A program made the position numbers and the translations under genes. The notes below the pieces were generated by a model that was not told the origin of the DNA, did not search any database, and was given only the letters and a program-made list of their open reading frames with translations. Shown piece after piece: positions 45,241-54,767 of a stretch of 64,000 nucleotides of DNA. The stretch comes from Comamonadaceae bacterium (GTDB taxonomy: Bacteria > Pseudomonadota > Gammaproteobacteria > Burkholderiales > Burkholderiaceae). The stretch lies in NCBI GenBank assembly GCA_947374535.1, contig CANCCJ010000005.1, forward strand, positions 1-64,000, read 5' to 3'. Each line of letters opens with the position of its first letter. Position 1 is the stretch's first letter.

Positions 45241-46473
45241 ATGATTCAGCCCATGATTGTCCCGCAACTCCACGACTTTTTTGAACGGCTCTCCCGATTC
45301 CCTTGGCGCAACACCGCGCGCACCTTGCGCCAACGTTTTCGTGAGGACAGACTGGGTCAAACCGCTGGCAGTTTGACCTTTACCACGACCATTGCCTTGG
45401 TCCCGATGGTGACGGTGGCGCTGGCTGTGTTCACCGCCTTCCCAATGTTTGGTGACTTTCAGACCGTGCTGCAAAAACGTTTGGTCGAAAGTTTGGTGCC
45501 CGACAACATCTCTCGCCAAGTCCTCGGTTACTTAACGCTCTTTGCCAGTAAGGCCAGCCGCTTGGGTGTGGTGGGCGTCACCGCGTTGCTGTTGTCGGCT
45601 TTGGCTTTGGTGTTCACCATCGACCGTACCCTCAACGCCATTTGGCGTGTGCGCAAGCGTCGCCCGTTGGCGCACAGCATGTTGTTGTATTGGATGGCCA
45701 TCACTTTGGGGCCTTTGTTGATGGGCGCCAGTTTGGTGATGATGTCGGAGTTTGTGGCGGCCTCACGGGGCGTGGTGCCCGATGGCGCTGGCAATTTGCG
45801 TTGGCTGTTCAGCAGCTTGGAATTCTTATTGTTGGCTTGGGCCGTGAGTGCGCTCTACCGCTTTGTGCCCTACACCCAAGTGCGTTGGAGTCACGCCCTC
45901 GTGGGGGGCGTGTGGGTGGCCGCCGCCACTGAAATTGCGCGCAAAGTGTTGGCGTATTACTTTGGCCAGATGCCGACTTACTCGGTGGTTTACGGCGCGT
46001 TTGCCACCGTCCCAATTTTGTTGGTATGGATTTACTTGGCGTGGTCCATCGTGCTGATTGGTGCGGTACTCGTGGCCAATTTACCCAGCTTGCTGGGCGG
46101 TATTTCGCGTGATGGCCGCAGCGTGGGCTGGCGCTTTCAGCTGGCCTTAGAGGTGTTGCAGCGTTTGCAAATCGCGCGCAGCACCGACGAGCACGGTGCG
46201 AGTTTGACCACTTTGTGCGAAGACCTCGCGCTAGACCCCTTGCAAATCGAAGACGTGTTGGCCGCATTGGTTGATCTTGATTGGATTGCACGTTTGAGTG
46301 AGTCGGTCGATGCCAGACAAACCCATGTCAAAGAAGCGCGCTATGTGATGCTGGCGGACCCGCATCGCACACCCTTGGCGCCGTTGATGGAGCGTTTGCT
46401 CTTGGTGCGCAGTCCCGAAGCCGAAGGGCTGTGGATGAAGTGGCAAGACTTGCGCTTGCGCGATGTGTTGTGA
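45241..46473 (+). CDS. YihY/virulence factor BrkB family membrane protein
   Basis: A 410-residue protein when started at ATG 45241 (45253 is also possible). Six hydrophobic segments and the YihY blocks are clear: LGQTAGSLTFTTTIALVPMVTVALAVFTAFP, FTIDRTLNAIWRVRKRRP, and FGQMPTYSVVYGAFATVPILLVWIYLAWSIVLIGAVL. The C-terminal 120 residues are soluble and resemble a winged-helix segment (TTLCEDLALDPLQIEDVLAALVDLDWIARL), common in betaproteobacterial members. The family was once called RNase BN in error; its function is not settled. Confidence 0.88.
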   Translation: MIQPMIVPQLHDFFERLSRFPWRNTARTLRQRFREDRLGQTAGSLTFTTTIALVPMVTVALAVFTAFPMFGDFQTVLQKRLVESLVPDNISRQVLGYLTLFASKASRLGVVGVTALLLSALALVFTIDRTLNAIWRVRKRRPLAHSMLLYWMAITLGPLLMGASLVMMSEFVAASRGVVPDGAGNLRWLFSSLEFLLLAWAVSALYRFVPYTQVRWSHALVGGVWVAAATEIARKVLAYYFGQMPTYSVVYGAFATVPILLVWIYLAWSIVLIGAVLVANLPSLLGGISRDGRSVGWRFQLALEVLQRLQIARSTDEHGASLTTLCEDLALDPLQIEDVLAALVDLDWIARLSESVDARQTHVKEARYVMLADPHRTPLAPLMERLLLVRSPEAEGLWMKWQDLRLRDVL

Positions 46474-46483
46474 TTTTTTCAGC

Positions 46484-47323
46484 TTAAGTTACCACGCCCA
46501 AAAACGCTTTCAGCGCATTCAACGTCTCTTCCGGTGATTCACTCATCTGGTGATGGCCCATGGGCACCTTCACCACTTTCAACGTTTTGCAGCTCGCTTT
46601 GGCTTGGTCGATCAAGCTTTTGGCGGCGCGTGGGGGCGTCATCTGGTCCATCTCGCCCAGCACAAATAACACAGGGCAGGTGAGTGCCGCCATGGCTTCT
46701 AAGCCGTTCGCGTAACTGTCACACGCCACAAAGCCTCGGTGAAAAATATTCACCTGCGGGTTGCTGGCTAGCAGACGCCGTCCAAGTGCCATCGATGCTC
46801 CGTAAACCCATGTGCCAGGGCCCAGCACAGAGGGTGGCGCCGCCAGCGTGGCGCGTGAAAACACATTCACCATTTGCAGCGCTTTCATGGGGTCGTTCAA
46901 CGAAGCCTCAATCAAAGCGGGTGACACCTTCATGGGAAAAGCTGTCCCCACCAACGCCAAGTGCGTGATGCGGTTTTTCAAACCTGCGGCGGTTTCGAGC
47001 GCAATCAAGGAGCCCCAGCTGTGGCCTACCAAAGCGGCTTGTTTGACGCCCGCCGCATCCAGCAAAGCTTCGATGAAGTGCGCTGCATCTTCCACGCAGG
47101 TGGGCGCATCGCCACCACTGCGGCCGTGGCCGGGTAAGTCAACAGCCAACACATTGAATCCGTGGTGCGCGAGGTAGCGCGTTTGCAAAATCCAAACGCT
47201 GTGGTCGTTGAGCACGCCGTGGATGAAAACGACGGTTGGCTTGGTGGCGTCAAAGGTTTTGCCACCCGTGTAGGCGTAGGCCTCATAGCTTTGGCCGGCT
47301 GGGTTGTTGAGGGTGAACTTCAT
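46484..47323 (-). CDS. Alpha/beta hydrolase
   Basis: A 279-residue alpha/beta hydrolase. Seen: VVFIHGVLNDHSVWILQTRYLAHHGFNVLAVDLPGHGRSGG (oxyanion and loop), the nucleophile elbow VGHSWGSLIALE with Ser near 106, the acid in LFVLGEMDQMTPP, and the histidine in VPMGHHQMSESP. No signal peptide. Substrate unknown. It starts 13 bases after the metY stop on the same strand and may share its transcript. Confidence 0.82.
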   Translation of the reverse strand: MKFTLNNPAGQSYEAYAYTGGKTFDATKPTVVFIHGVLNDHSVWILQTRYLAHHGFNVLAVDLPGHGRSGGDAPTCVEDAAHFIEALLDAAGVKQAALVGHSWGSLIALETAAGLKNRITHLALVGTAFPMKVSPALIEASLNDPMKALQMVNVFSRATLAAPPSVLGPGTWVYGASMALGRRLLASNPQVNIFHRGFVACDSYANGLEAMAALTCPVLFVLGEMDQMTPPRAAKSLIDQAKASCKTLKVVKVPMGHHQMSESPEETLNALKAFLGVVT

Positions 47324-47335
47324 GGTGCTTAGACC

Positions 47336-48661
47336 TCAAATTTGGCTGGGCTTGTTGCCCGCTTTTTCTGCGGCTTTCAAAGCGCGCTTCAAGTCGTCGA
47401 TCAAATCATCGGCATCTTCTAGTCCGATGGACAAACGGATGGTGCCCGGGCCAATGCCTGCGCCACGCAGCGCGTCGTCGCTCATGCGGAAGTGGGTGGT
47501 GCTGGCGGGGTGAATCACCAAGCTTCTGCAGTCGCCCACGTTGGCGAGGTGGCTGAAAATTTTGAGCGACTCAATGAAGGCCTTGCCTTGTTCGCGCGAT
47601 CCCTGGATGTCAAAGCTGAACACCGAGCCCGCTCCGCGTGCGCCAAAGCGCAACAGCTTCTTGGCCAGTGCATGGCTGGGGTGGCTCTCGATCAGCGGGT
47701 GACCCACGCGGCTGACCAGCGGATGGCTGACCAAGAACTGCACCACTTTTTCGGTGTTGGCCATGTGGCGGTCCATGCGCAGTGAGAGCGTTTCGATGCC
47801 TTGCAAAATCAGCCATGCGCTGTGCGGGCTCAGGCAAGCGCCAAAGTCGCGCAGACCCTCGCGACGCGCGCGCAACAAGAAGGCGCCAACGGTGCTTTCT
47901 TCGCTGAACACCATGTTGTGAAAGCCCTCGTAGCTTTGCGTGAGCTCTGGGAATTTGCCACTTTTCTCCCAATCAAAACTACCGCCATCCACCACGATGC
48001 CGCCCATCACCGTGCCGTGGCCGCTGAGAAACTTGGTGGCCGAGTGATAAACCAAATCAGCGCCCAGCTCGAAAGGCTTGATCAAGTAAGGCGTGGTGAG
48101 CGTGCTGTCTACCAACAGCGGCACACCCGCTTCGTGAGCGATGGCCGAGAGGGTGGGGATGTCCAACACGTCAAGGCCGGGATTGCCGACGGTCTCACCA
48201 AACAACAGCTTGGTGTTGGGACGCACGGCAGCACGCCAAGCGGCTATGTCGTTGGGTTTGACGAACGTGGTTTCAATGCCAAAGCGGCTCAGCGTGTAGT
48301 GCAGCAAGTTGTGTGAGCCGCCATACAAAGCGGTGCTGGCCACGATGTGCGAGCCCGCGCCCATGAGCGAGGCAATCGTGAGGTGCAGCGCGGCTTGACC
48401 GCTGGCTGTGGCGATCGCGCCAATGCCACCTTCAAGCGCGGCCACGCGTTGCTCAAGCACGGCGTTGGTTGGATTGCTGATGCGGCTGTACACATGGCCT
48501 GCGCGCTCCAAGTTGAACAGAGATGCCGCATGGTCGCTGGACTCAAACACAAATGAGGTGGTCAGGTGGATGGGCACGGCGCGTGCGCCAGTGGTGGGGT
48601 CTGGGGCTGCACCTGCATGCAAGGCGAGCGTGTCAAAACTGGGGTCGTTGTAGCCGGGCAT
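47336..48661 (-). CDS. metY: O-acetylhomoserine sulfhydrylase
   Basis: A 441-residue PLP enzyme of the Cys/Met metabolism family with GAGGA before its ATG. It makes homocysteine from O-acetylhomoserine and sulfide. Marks: DTLALHAGAAPDPTTGARAVPIHLTTSFVF, SRISNPTNAVLEQRVAALEGG, the PLP lysine in DLVYHSATKFLSGHGTVMGG, and VGDCRSLVIHPASTTHFRM near the end. The length (over 420) favours MetY over MetB or MetZ. No SAM or cobalamin riboswitch is visible in the 79-base gap to the divergent CBS gene. Confidence 0.92.
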   Translation of the reverse strand: MPGYNDPSFDTLALHAGAAPDPTTGARAVPIHLTTSFVFESSDHAASLFNLERAGHVYSRISNPTNAVLEQRVAALEGGIGAIATASGQAALHLTIASLMGAGSHIVASTALYGGSHNLLHYTLSRFGIETTFVKPNDIAAWRAAVRPNTKLLFGETVGNPGLDVLDIPTLSAIAHEAGVPLLVDSTLTTPYLIKPFELGADLVYHSATKFLSGHGTVMGGIVVDGGSFDWEKSGKFPELTQSYEGFHNMVFSEESTVGAFLLRARREGLRDFGACLSPHSAWLILQGIETLSLRMDRHMANTEKVVQFLVSHPLVSRVGHPLIESHPSHALAKKLLRFGARGAGSVFSFDIQGSREQGKAFIESLKIFSHLANVGDCRSLVIHPASTTHFRMSDDALRGAGIGPGTIRLSIGLEDADDLIDDLKRALKAAEKAGNKPSQI

Positions 48662-48740
48662 GGTTTCCTCGGGGGTGTTTTGTCAGATTTGTGCCAGTCA
48701 TTGTGGGCTATATTTCACGCCTCACTGGAGGAGACAAACC

Positions 48741-49208
48741 ATGAAAGTCAGCGATATCCTGCGTGTCAAAGGCCAAGGCGGCGGCACCTTGTTCACCATC
48801 GATCCGATGGAGCCATTGGCCTCGGCCGTCAGCATCATGGCTGAAAAAGACATGGGCTCTCTCTTGGTGATGGAGCACGGCGACTTGGTGGGTTTGTTGA
48901 CTTTCCGCGAAGTCATTCAAGCTTTGAGCCGCAACGGTGGCACCTTGGGCGACTTCACGGTGCGTAGCGCGATGGACGACCACCCGCTCACATGCACGCC
49001 TGAGACTGACATTGACGATGTGCGACGCATGATGCTTGGCAGTCATGCCCGTTATATGCCCGTGATTGGTAACCGCCAACTGCAAGGTGTGATCAGCTTT
49101 TACGATGTGGCCAAGTCGGTGGTGGACAGCCAAAACTTTGAGAACAAGATGCTCAAGGCCTACATCAAAGACTGGCCGAGCGGCACGCCCGACCACGATG
49201 AGAAGTAA
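48741..49208 (+). CDS. CBS-domain protein
   Basis: A 155-residue protein started at ATG 48741 behind GGAGGAG. Two CBS motifs fill it: MKVSDILRVKGQGGGTLFTIDPMEPLASAVSIMAEKDMGSLLVMEHGDLVGLLTFREV and AMDDHPLTCTPETDIDDVRRMMLGSHARYMPVIGNRQLQGVISFYDVAKSVV. Such stand-alone CBS pairs bind adenine nucleotides and sense energy state; the target is unknown. It is divergent from metY and 37 bases ahead of aroC. Confidence 0.88.
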   Translation: MKVSDILRVKGQGGGTLFTIDPMEPLASAVSIMAEKDMGSLLVMEHGDLVGLLTFREVIQALSRNGGTLGDFTVRSAMDDHPLTCTPETDIDDVRRMMLGSHARYMPVIGNRQLQGVISFYDVAKSVVDSQNFENKMLKAYIKDWPSGTPDHDEK

Positions 49209-49245
49209 GTCATTGGTCGCCGAGGTGGTGGGATAATCTCGCCCC

Positions 49246-50346
49246 ATGAGCGGCAATACCTTCGGAACCCTTTTCACTGTCACCAACTTTGGTGAATCCC
49301 ACGGCCCAGCCATTGGCTGCGTGATTGACGGCTGCCCTCCGGGCATGCCGCTTTGCGAGGCCGACATTCAAATCGAACTTGACCGTCGTCGCCCTGGCAC
49401 CAGTCGCCATGTGACGCAGCGCAATGAACCTGACCAAGTGCAAATCTTGTCTGGCGTGTACGAGGGCAAAACCACCGGCACGCCCATCGCGCTGTTGATT
49501 CAAAACACGGACCAGCGCAGCAAAGACTACGGCAACATCTTGCAAACTTTCCGCCCAGGGCACGCGGACTACACCTATTTTCAAAAATTCGGCATTCGTG
49601 ACCCACGCGGTGGCGGCCGTTCTTCGGCACGTTTGACCGCGCCCACCGTGGCTGCGGGTGCTGTGGCCAAGAAATGGCTCAAAGAAAAATTTGGCACGAC
49701 CTTTCACGGCTGCATGACGCAAATTGGTGAGTTGCCCATTCCCTTTGAGAGCTGGGACCACGTGAGCCACAACCCTTTCTACGCCCCCTGTGCTGACGTG
49801 CAAGCGTTTGAAAATTACATGGACAGCCTGCGCAAAGCGGGCGACTCATGCGGAGCACGCATTCGTGTGGTGGCCAGCGGCATGCCTGTTGGTTTGGGCC
49901 AACCCATCTACGACCGTTTAGATGCCAATATTGCTTACGCGATGATGGGCCTCAACGCTGTGAAGGGCGTGGAGATAGGCGCGGGCTTTGCCAGCGTGGC
50001 GCAGCGCGGCACCGTGCATGGCGATTCACTCACCCCCCAAGGTTTCGCGACCAACAACTCAGGCGGTGTGTTGGGCGGCATCAGCACTGGCCAAGATTTG
50101 GACGTGAGCATTGCCATCAAGCCCACGAGTTCGATTTTGAGCCCACGCGATTCGATTGACCAAAACAGCCAGCCGACTGCGGTGGTGACCAAGGGCCGTC
50201 ACGACCCCTGCGTCGGCATTCGCGCCACACCGATTGCTGAGGCCTTATTGGCTTTGGTGGTGATGGACCATGCTTTGTTGCACCGCGCCCAGTGCGGCGA
50301 TGTGCAGGTGGCGATGCCCGCCATCCCTGGTCACGTGGGTGCCTGA
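49246..50346 (+). CDS. aroC: Chorismate synthase
   Basis: A 366-residue FMN-dependent enzyme for the last shikimate step, EPSP to chorismate. Marks: [21 protein letters not shown] (catalytic His near residue 17 region), [66 protein letters not shown], and the late [11 protein letters not shown] and [27 protein letters not shown]. All family signatures are intact. No clear Shine-Dalgarno is seen before the ATG. Confidence 0.97.
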   Translation: MSGNTFGTLFTVTNFGESHGPAIGCVIDGCPPGMPLCEADIQIELDRRRPGTSRHVTQRNEPDQVQILSGVYEGKTTGTPIALLIQNTDQRSKDYGNILQTFRPGHADYTYFQKFGIRDPRGGGRSSARLTAPTVAAGAVAKKWLKEKFGTTFHGCMTQIGELPIPFESWDHVSHNPFYAPCADVQAFENYMDSLRKAGDSCGARIRVVASGMPVGLGQPIYDRLDANIAYAMMGLNAVKGVEIGAGFASVAQRGTVHGDSLTPQGFATNNSGGVLGGISTGQDLDVSIAIKPTSSILSPRDSIDQNSQPTAVVTKGRHDPCVGIRATPIAEALLALVVMDHALLHRAQCGDVQVAMPAIPGHVGA

Positions 50347-50369
50347 GTTGGTTTTGGTTTGAGCTTGCT

Positions 50370-51572
50370 TTGAAGCACCCCATCTCAGAAGCGCGTTCGA
50401 GTAACGCGCTTTCTCGTTTTCAGCTCTTTCCCTTTGCGGCGTTGTCTGCGAGTTACTTCGCGCACATTGGTTTTTTCAATCCGTACTTGCCGTTGTGGCT
50501 CAAAGATCTGGGCTTCTCCATCACCGTCATTGGCTTGCTCACAGCAGTGCAAGCGGCCACGCGGGTGCTCGCGCCTTACGGCTGGGGTTGGTTGAGCGAT
50601 CACACGGGCGAACGCGTCAAGCTGCTGCGCTTTTGTGCGGGCGCTGCGTTGATTTGTTCGACGGGTCTTTTGATCCAGGGCAGCGTGGTTTGGATCGCGG
50701 TGGTGCTGCTGCTGATGTTCATCCACACCAGCGCCATGATGCCCATGAGCGAAGCGGCTTTGGCGCATTTGGTCAGCACCGAGCAGGGGTTTGATTCGCG
50801 TCGTTATGGCCGTGTGCGACTGTGGGGCTCTCTGGGATTTTTGGTCACCGTGTTTGTGGCGGGTGCTTGGTTTGAGCACCAAGGCATGCAGAGTTTTCCG
50901 GCGTGGTCGCTGGGCTCGTTGGTGGTGCTCAACCTGAGCGTGTGGTGGCTACCCAACCGCAAAGAAGCCACACACCATGACGTAACGAGGCCTTCTGTGA
51001 TGCCCGTGCTTCGCCAGCGCAAGGTGCAATGGTTTTTTGCCACGGTGTTTTTTCATGTGCTCTCGCACATCGGCATCTATGTGTTTTTCTCGCTTTACTT
51101 GGATGAGTTGGGCTACAGCAAAACCATGATTGGTGTGTTGTGGGCCGTGTCGGTAGCGGCTGAGATTGTGTGGTTCTTCACGCAAAGCCGTTGGCTGCCT
51201 GCATTGAGTTTGTCAGCTTGGATGTTCATTTGCTCTGTGGCTATGGTGTTGCGTATGGTGCTCACCACTTGGGCGACTGATTGGCTCTGGGCTTTGTTGT
51301 TTGCACAGCTTTTGCACGCGCTCACTTTTGCCACGCAACACACGGCCTGCATTGCTTTGTTGTCCCACCACTTTCCTGGCCGCTTGCGGGGCAGGGGGCA
51401 GGCGCTGTATGCCTCCATCGGTTATGGCGTGCCGGGGGTGTTGGGGGCTTTGGGTGGCGGCGCGTTGAGCGATGCGTTTGGCCTGTCGTCTGTTTATGCC
51501 TGCTCCATCGTTACTGCTGCGATGGCTTGTCTTTGCGCTTGGCAATGCACGCGGCATCACGCAAAGGCTTGA
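50370..51572 (+). CDS. Major facilitator superfamily transporter (MFS_1-like)
   Basis: A 400-residue, twelve-segment transporter. I prefer the TTG start at 50370 (MKHPISEARSSNALSRFQLFPFAAL), just after aroC; the only in-frame ATG (50292) would overlap aroC by 55 bases. Seen: SASYFAHIGFFNPYLPLWLKDLGFSITVIGLLTAVQAATRVLAPYGWGWLSDHTGERVKLL with the loop 2-3 motif, and RLWGSLGFLVTVFVAG. It resembles the 3-phenylpropionate/HsrA-type permeases. Substrate unknown. It converges on the acyltransferase gene. Confidence 0.82.
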   Translation: MKHPISEARSSNALSRFQLFPFAALSASYFAHIGFFNPYLPLWLKDLGFSITVIGLLTAVQAATRVLAPYGWGWLSDHTGERVKLLRFCAGAALICSTGLLIQGSVVWIAVVLLLMFIHTSAMMPMSEAALAHLVSTEQGFDSRRYGRVRLWGSLGFLVTVFVAGAWFEHQGMQSFPAWSLGSLVVLNLSVWWLPNRKEATHHDVTRPSVMPVLRQRKVQWFFATVFFHVLSHIGIYVFFSLYLDELGYSKTMIGVLWAVSVAAEIVWFFTQSRWLPALSLSAWMFICSVAMVLRMVLTTWATDWLWALLFAQLLHALTFATQHTACIALLSHHFPGRLRGRGQALYASIGYGVPGVLGALGGGALSDAFGLSSVYACSIVTAAMACLCAWQCTRHHAKA

Positions 51573-51584
51573 CGTCAACGGGGT

Positions 51585-52628
51585 TCAGTTCGTCAGACGC
51601 AAGAACATCAGTTTGGATTGCTGCGAGACCCAATGGTGGATGGGTATTTCGGCCTTTTCATGCAGAAACAAGCCAAGACCCACGCTGCACAACCAAGCAA
51701 ACACGGTCAGTGCCAAGGCCGTGTTGGGGTCGTAAAAACGGCTGGTGTTCCACATAGCACTGAACAACACAATCACGCCAAAGTGCGTCAGAAACAGCAC
51801 ATAAGCGCTGTTGGACAAACGGTGAATCACACGTTTCATGGGCGTCCAGTGCACCATGCTTTTGGGTTTGATGACCAGCCACACGGACGTGAGCAGCGCC
51901 AGTGTGAGGCGTGTGCGGTATTCAAACCATAAAGCGCCTATAGCCAGCAAGGCGGTGATCCAAAACACCCGAGCATCAAACTGAGAGCGTTTGGCCCAAG
52001 CGGCCAATACCCCCAAGCCATAAGCCGCAAAGAAATAGATGGCCCAGATGTCGAGTTCACGCACACGGTTGAATTGCCACATGGATGCAATACACAACGC
52101 GGCAATCCCCATGGATAAGCGCTTGTGGTTGTCGGTGTGCAAGAAATGGCACAACACGATCAAAACGGCGTAGAGCTGGAAATCAATCGCCACATACCAA
52201 GCACCACTGGACAAGGCTTCAAAGCCCAGCAGGTCATGGGCCATCAGCGCGTGGGCTAAGAATTGCCAAACCGTGGGCTCATTCGGTAACCAATCCGCGT
52301 GGATGGTGTGTCGCGACACGCTGACGGCCAAGCTGATGAGTGACAGTGCCAGTAGATAAATGGGTGCCAAACGCACATAGCGTTTGAAAATGCTGATAGC
52401 CGGGTGTTTGATAGGCTTGTTCATCACCGATTGCGCCGCCAAATAACCCCCCACGACCAAGAACACTTGCACAGGCATGCGCGCGTTGAGATACAGCCAG
52501 TTCACCAGCTCAGGCCAAGCCAGTGTCATGGTGTCGGCCATCGGGCCATAGGCTGAGAAGTGATGCCACACAATGAACTGCGCGGCCACGACTTTCATCA
52601 CGTCGACGGTGAAGGAGCGTTCTAACAA
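51585..52628 (-). CDS. Membrane acyltransferase (Acyltransferase_3 family)
   Basis: A 347-residue protein with about ten hydrophobic segments. The Acyltransferase_3 start is DVMKVVAAQFIVWHHFSAYGP, where the histidine pair is at residue about 21-23, followed by NARMPVQVFLVVGGYLAAQSV and AWYVAIDFQLYAVLIVLCHFL. Family members transfer acetyl or succinyl groups to cell-surface sugars such as O-antigen or peptidoglycan. It follows tolA on the same strand, where tolB and pal stand in many proteobacteria. Confidence 0.83.
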   Translation of the reverse strand: MLERSFTVDVMKVVAAQFIVWHHFSAYGPMADTMTLAWPELVNWLYLNARMPVQVFLVVGGYLAAQSVMNKPIKHPAISIFKRYVRLAPIYLLALSLISLAVSVSRHTIHADWLPNEPTVWQFLAHALMAHDLLGFEALSSGAWYVAIDFQLYAVLIVLCHFLHTDNHKRLSMGIAALCIASMWQFNRVRELDIWAIYFFAAYGLGVLAAWAKRSQFDARVFWITALLAIGALWFEYRTRLTLALLTSVWLVIKPKSMVHWTPMKRVIHRLSNSAYVLFLTHFGVIVLFSAMWNTSRFYDPNTALALTVFAWLCSVGLGLFLHEKAEIPIHHWVSQQSKLMFLRLTN

Positions 52629-52650
52629 ACGAATTTATCTCGTGCGAGGC

Positions 52651-53619
52651 TTAGTCGTTGGGGCGGAAGATGAGCAGCAGCGGGGAGTGCACGCGGCCAT
52701 CGGTGTCGCGCGGCAAGACTTCTGTCTTGTCGATGGCCTTAAGCACGGCATTGTCCCAAGCCGCATTGCCGCTGGATTTGGTCAACTTGCTGCTGACGAT
52801 GGTGCCATCAGGTGCGCAACGCACTTCCACTTCAGCCGATGGGTTGCCCGACACAGAGCTAGGGTCAAATGTGATGTTGGGTTTAACACGCGCACGGATG
52901 CGCCCGCCATAGCTGTCAGACGGGCCGGAGGACTTCATGGCCGTGCCCGTGGCGTTCTCGTTGCCGCTCGCACCCGCGAGGCCTGCGATGCGCTTCATGT
53001 TTTCTTTGCGAATAGCTTCGAGCTTTTTGGCTTCTTCAGCGGAGGCCTTGCTGTCTTTTTGCTCTTGTAGCTTCTTGGCTTCTTTTTCTTTGCGCTCTTT
53101 CTCGGCGCGCTCTTTCTCTTTTTCCTTGTCTTTGCGCTCTTTGTCCTTGCGCTCTTCTTCTTTCTTCGCTTCTAGCTTGCGCTTGTCTTCGTCGAGCTTG
53201 GCCTTGGCTTTTTTCTCAGCTTCTTTCTTCAACTCTTCTTTGCGGCGCTCTTCGGCACGAAAGGTTTCTTGAAGTTTTTTCTCTTCTTCGACTTTGCGTT
53301 TTTTGGCCAAAGCGATTTCAGCATCGCGGTTGGGTACAGCAGGGGCGGGTGGTTTCACGACAGGTTTGACCACGGGTTCTGGCTTGGGTGCGGGTGGTGG
53401 GGGCGGTGCATCCACCTCGACCAACTTGGGCGCAGCCGCCATCGGCACGGCAGACCACAACTCGGCCTCAACCGACAAACTGTCGTCTTGTTTCCATTGA
53501 ATACCAGCGGTGAGCGCCACGATGAGCAAGGCATGCACCACCAAAGATGCGCTGACAGACCGCGCCGTCCCTTTGGGTGGTGGCGGTGCAAACTCAAGAT
53601 GTTTGGCTTGTGCGCTCAT
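52651..53619 (-). CDS. tolA: Cell envelope protein TolA
   Basis: A 322-residue protein: one N-terminal membrane anchor (SVSASLVVHALLIVALTAGIQW, about 20-42), a Pro-rich part (APPPPPAPKPEPVVKPVVK), a long Lys/Glu/Ala-rich helix (about 105-220, EERRKEELKKEAEKKAKAKL), and a TonB-like C-domain with SYGGRIRARVKPNITFDPSSV and AEVEVRCAPDGTIVSSKLTKSSG. TolA links the inner-membrane TolQR motor to the outer membrane for constriction at division. It starts 11 bases after tolR. tolB and pal do not follow. Confidence 0.9.
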   Translation of the reverse strand: MSAQAKHLEFAPPPPKGTARSVSASLVVHALLIVALTAGIQWKQDDSLSVEAELWSAVPMAAAPKLVEVDAPPPPPAPKPEPVVKPVVKPPAPAVPNRDAEIALAKKRKVEEEKKLQETFRAEERRKEELKKEAEKKAKAKLDEDKRKLEAKKEEERKDKERKDKEKEKERAEKERKEKEAKKLQEQKDSKASAEEAKKLEAIRKENMKRIAGLAGASGNENATGTAMKSSGPSDSYGGRIRARVKPNITFDPSSVSGNPSAEVEVRCAPDGTIVSSKLTKSSGNAAWDNAVLKAIDKTEVLPRDTDGRVHSPLLLIFRPND

Positions 53620-53630
53620 GGCTCAAAAAA

Positions 53631-54062
53631 TCAATCGACCAACTGGACCGCCAGGCCCACGCGTTGCACACCTGCGCGTTGCAAGGTGTCCATGGCTTTG
53701 ACCACGGTTTCGTATTTGATGGTGCGGTCGGCTGTGATCACCACGGGGCCTTGCGGGCTTTCGCCTTGCAGCTCTTGCACATCGCGGGCCAAGCCTTTGA
53801 GGGTGGAGCTCACGGTTTTGTTGACGGTGCCCGTGCTTTTGACGGTGATGCGTTCTTCTTTGCTGATCTCGACATGAATCACTTGGTCAGGCACGGTGGC
53901 GGCTTTGCCCACGCTGGGTAAATCAATCACGCTGGGTGAAATGAGCGGTGCGGTCACCATGAAGATGATGAGCAAAACCAACATCACGTCAATGAACGGC
54001 ACCATGTTGATGTCGTTCATGGCGCGACGGCCGCGTCCTGAGCGAGGAGAGATAGAAGCCAT
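53631..54062 (-). CDS. tolR: TolR (ExbD/TolR family)
   Basis: A 143-residue protein with one membrane segment holding the proton-path aspartate: NDINMVPFIDVMLVLLIIFMVTAPLI (D near residue 25). The periplasmic part has GPVVITADRTIKYETVVKAMDTLQRAGVQRVGLAVQ. It works with TolQ as the proton-driven stator and motor of the Tol system. It starts 15 bases after tolQ ends. Confidence 0.93.
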   Translation of the reverse strand: MASISPRSGRGRRAMNDINMVPFIDVMLVLLIIFMVTAPLISPSVIDLPSVGKAATVPDQVIHVEISKEERITVKSTGTVNKTVSSTLKGLARDVQELQGESPQGPVVITADRTIKYETVVKAMDTLQRAGVQRVGLAVQLVD

Positions 54063-54077
54063 GCTGCGACTTTCGGC

Positions 54078-54767
54078 TTAGTGAGCTGTAGGGCTGGCGC
54101 TGACGTTGCGCTGCAAGATGTTGCTGAATTCTTCGATGAAGGTTTCTAGCTTGATAGACACACGGTCAATGTCGCGTGAGAAACGGTTGTAGGCCAACAC
54201 AGCGGGAATCGCAGCGAACAAACCGATGGCCGTGGCCACCAGCGCTTCAGCAATACCGGGCGCCACTTTGGCGAGTGTGACTTGTTGCATGCCAGCCAAA
54301 CCTGTGAAGGCGTGCATGATGCCCCACACCGTGCCAAACAAGCCGACATAAGGCGACACAGAGCCGACGGACGCGAGCATCGACAGGTTGGATTCAATCG
54401 CATCCATCTCGCGTTGGTAGCTCGCACGCATGGCGCGGCGTGCGCCATCCATCAGCGCACTGCTGTCGTTGATGCGGCGTTCACGCAGTTTTTGGTACTC
54501 GCGCATGCCACTGGCAAAAATGCGTTCCATCGGGCCAGAGCTTTTGGCGTTTTGGGCGGCAGCGGCGAACAATTCGTTCAAGCTGGTGCCCGACCAAAAG
54601 TCGCGCTCAAAGTTGTCGTTGAGCTCTTTGATGCGTTTGATCGAACCAATTTTGCGAAAGATCGCGGCCCAGCTGGTGATGGAAACCCCCATCAGCATCA
54701 GCACCACAACTTGCACGACCCAACTGGCGTTGAGTAACAAATGGATGATGGAAAAGTCTTGTGTCAT
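54078..54767 (-). CDS. tolQ: TolQ (MotA/TolQ/ExbB family)
   Basis: A 229-residue protein when started at ATG 54767 (MTQDFSIIHLLLNASWVVQ), the usual TolQ start; the longer frame overlaps ybgC. Three membrane segments are seen: VVQVVVLMLMGVSITSWAAIF, SVSPYVGLFGTVWGIMHAFTGLA, and GIAEALVATAIGLFAAIPAVLAYN. It forms the pentamer around TolR and converts proton flow to work on TolA. Its start overlaps the ybgC stop by four bases. Confidence 0.94.
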   Translation of the reverse strand: MTQDFSIIHLLLNASWVVQVVVLMLMGVSITSWAAIFRKIGSIKRIKELNDNFERDFWSGTSLNELFAAAAQNAKSSGPMERIFASGMREYQKLRERRINDSSALMDGARRAMRASYQREMDAIESNLSMLASVGSVSPYVGLFGTVWGIMHAFTGLAGMQQVTLAKVAPGIAEALVATAIGLFAAIPAVLAYNRFSRDIDRVSIKLETFIEEFSNILQRNVSASPTAH

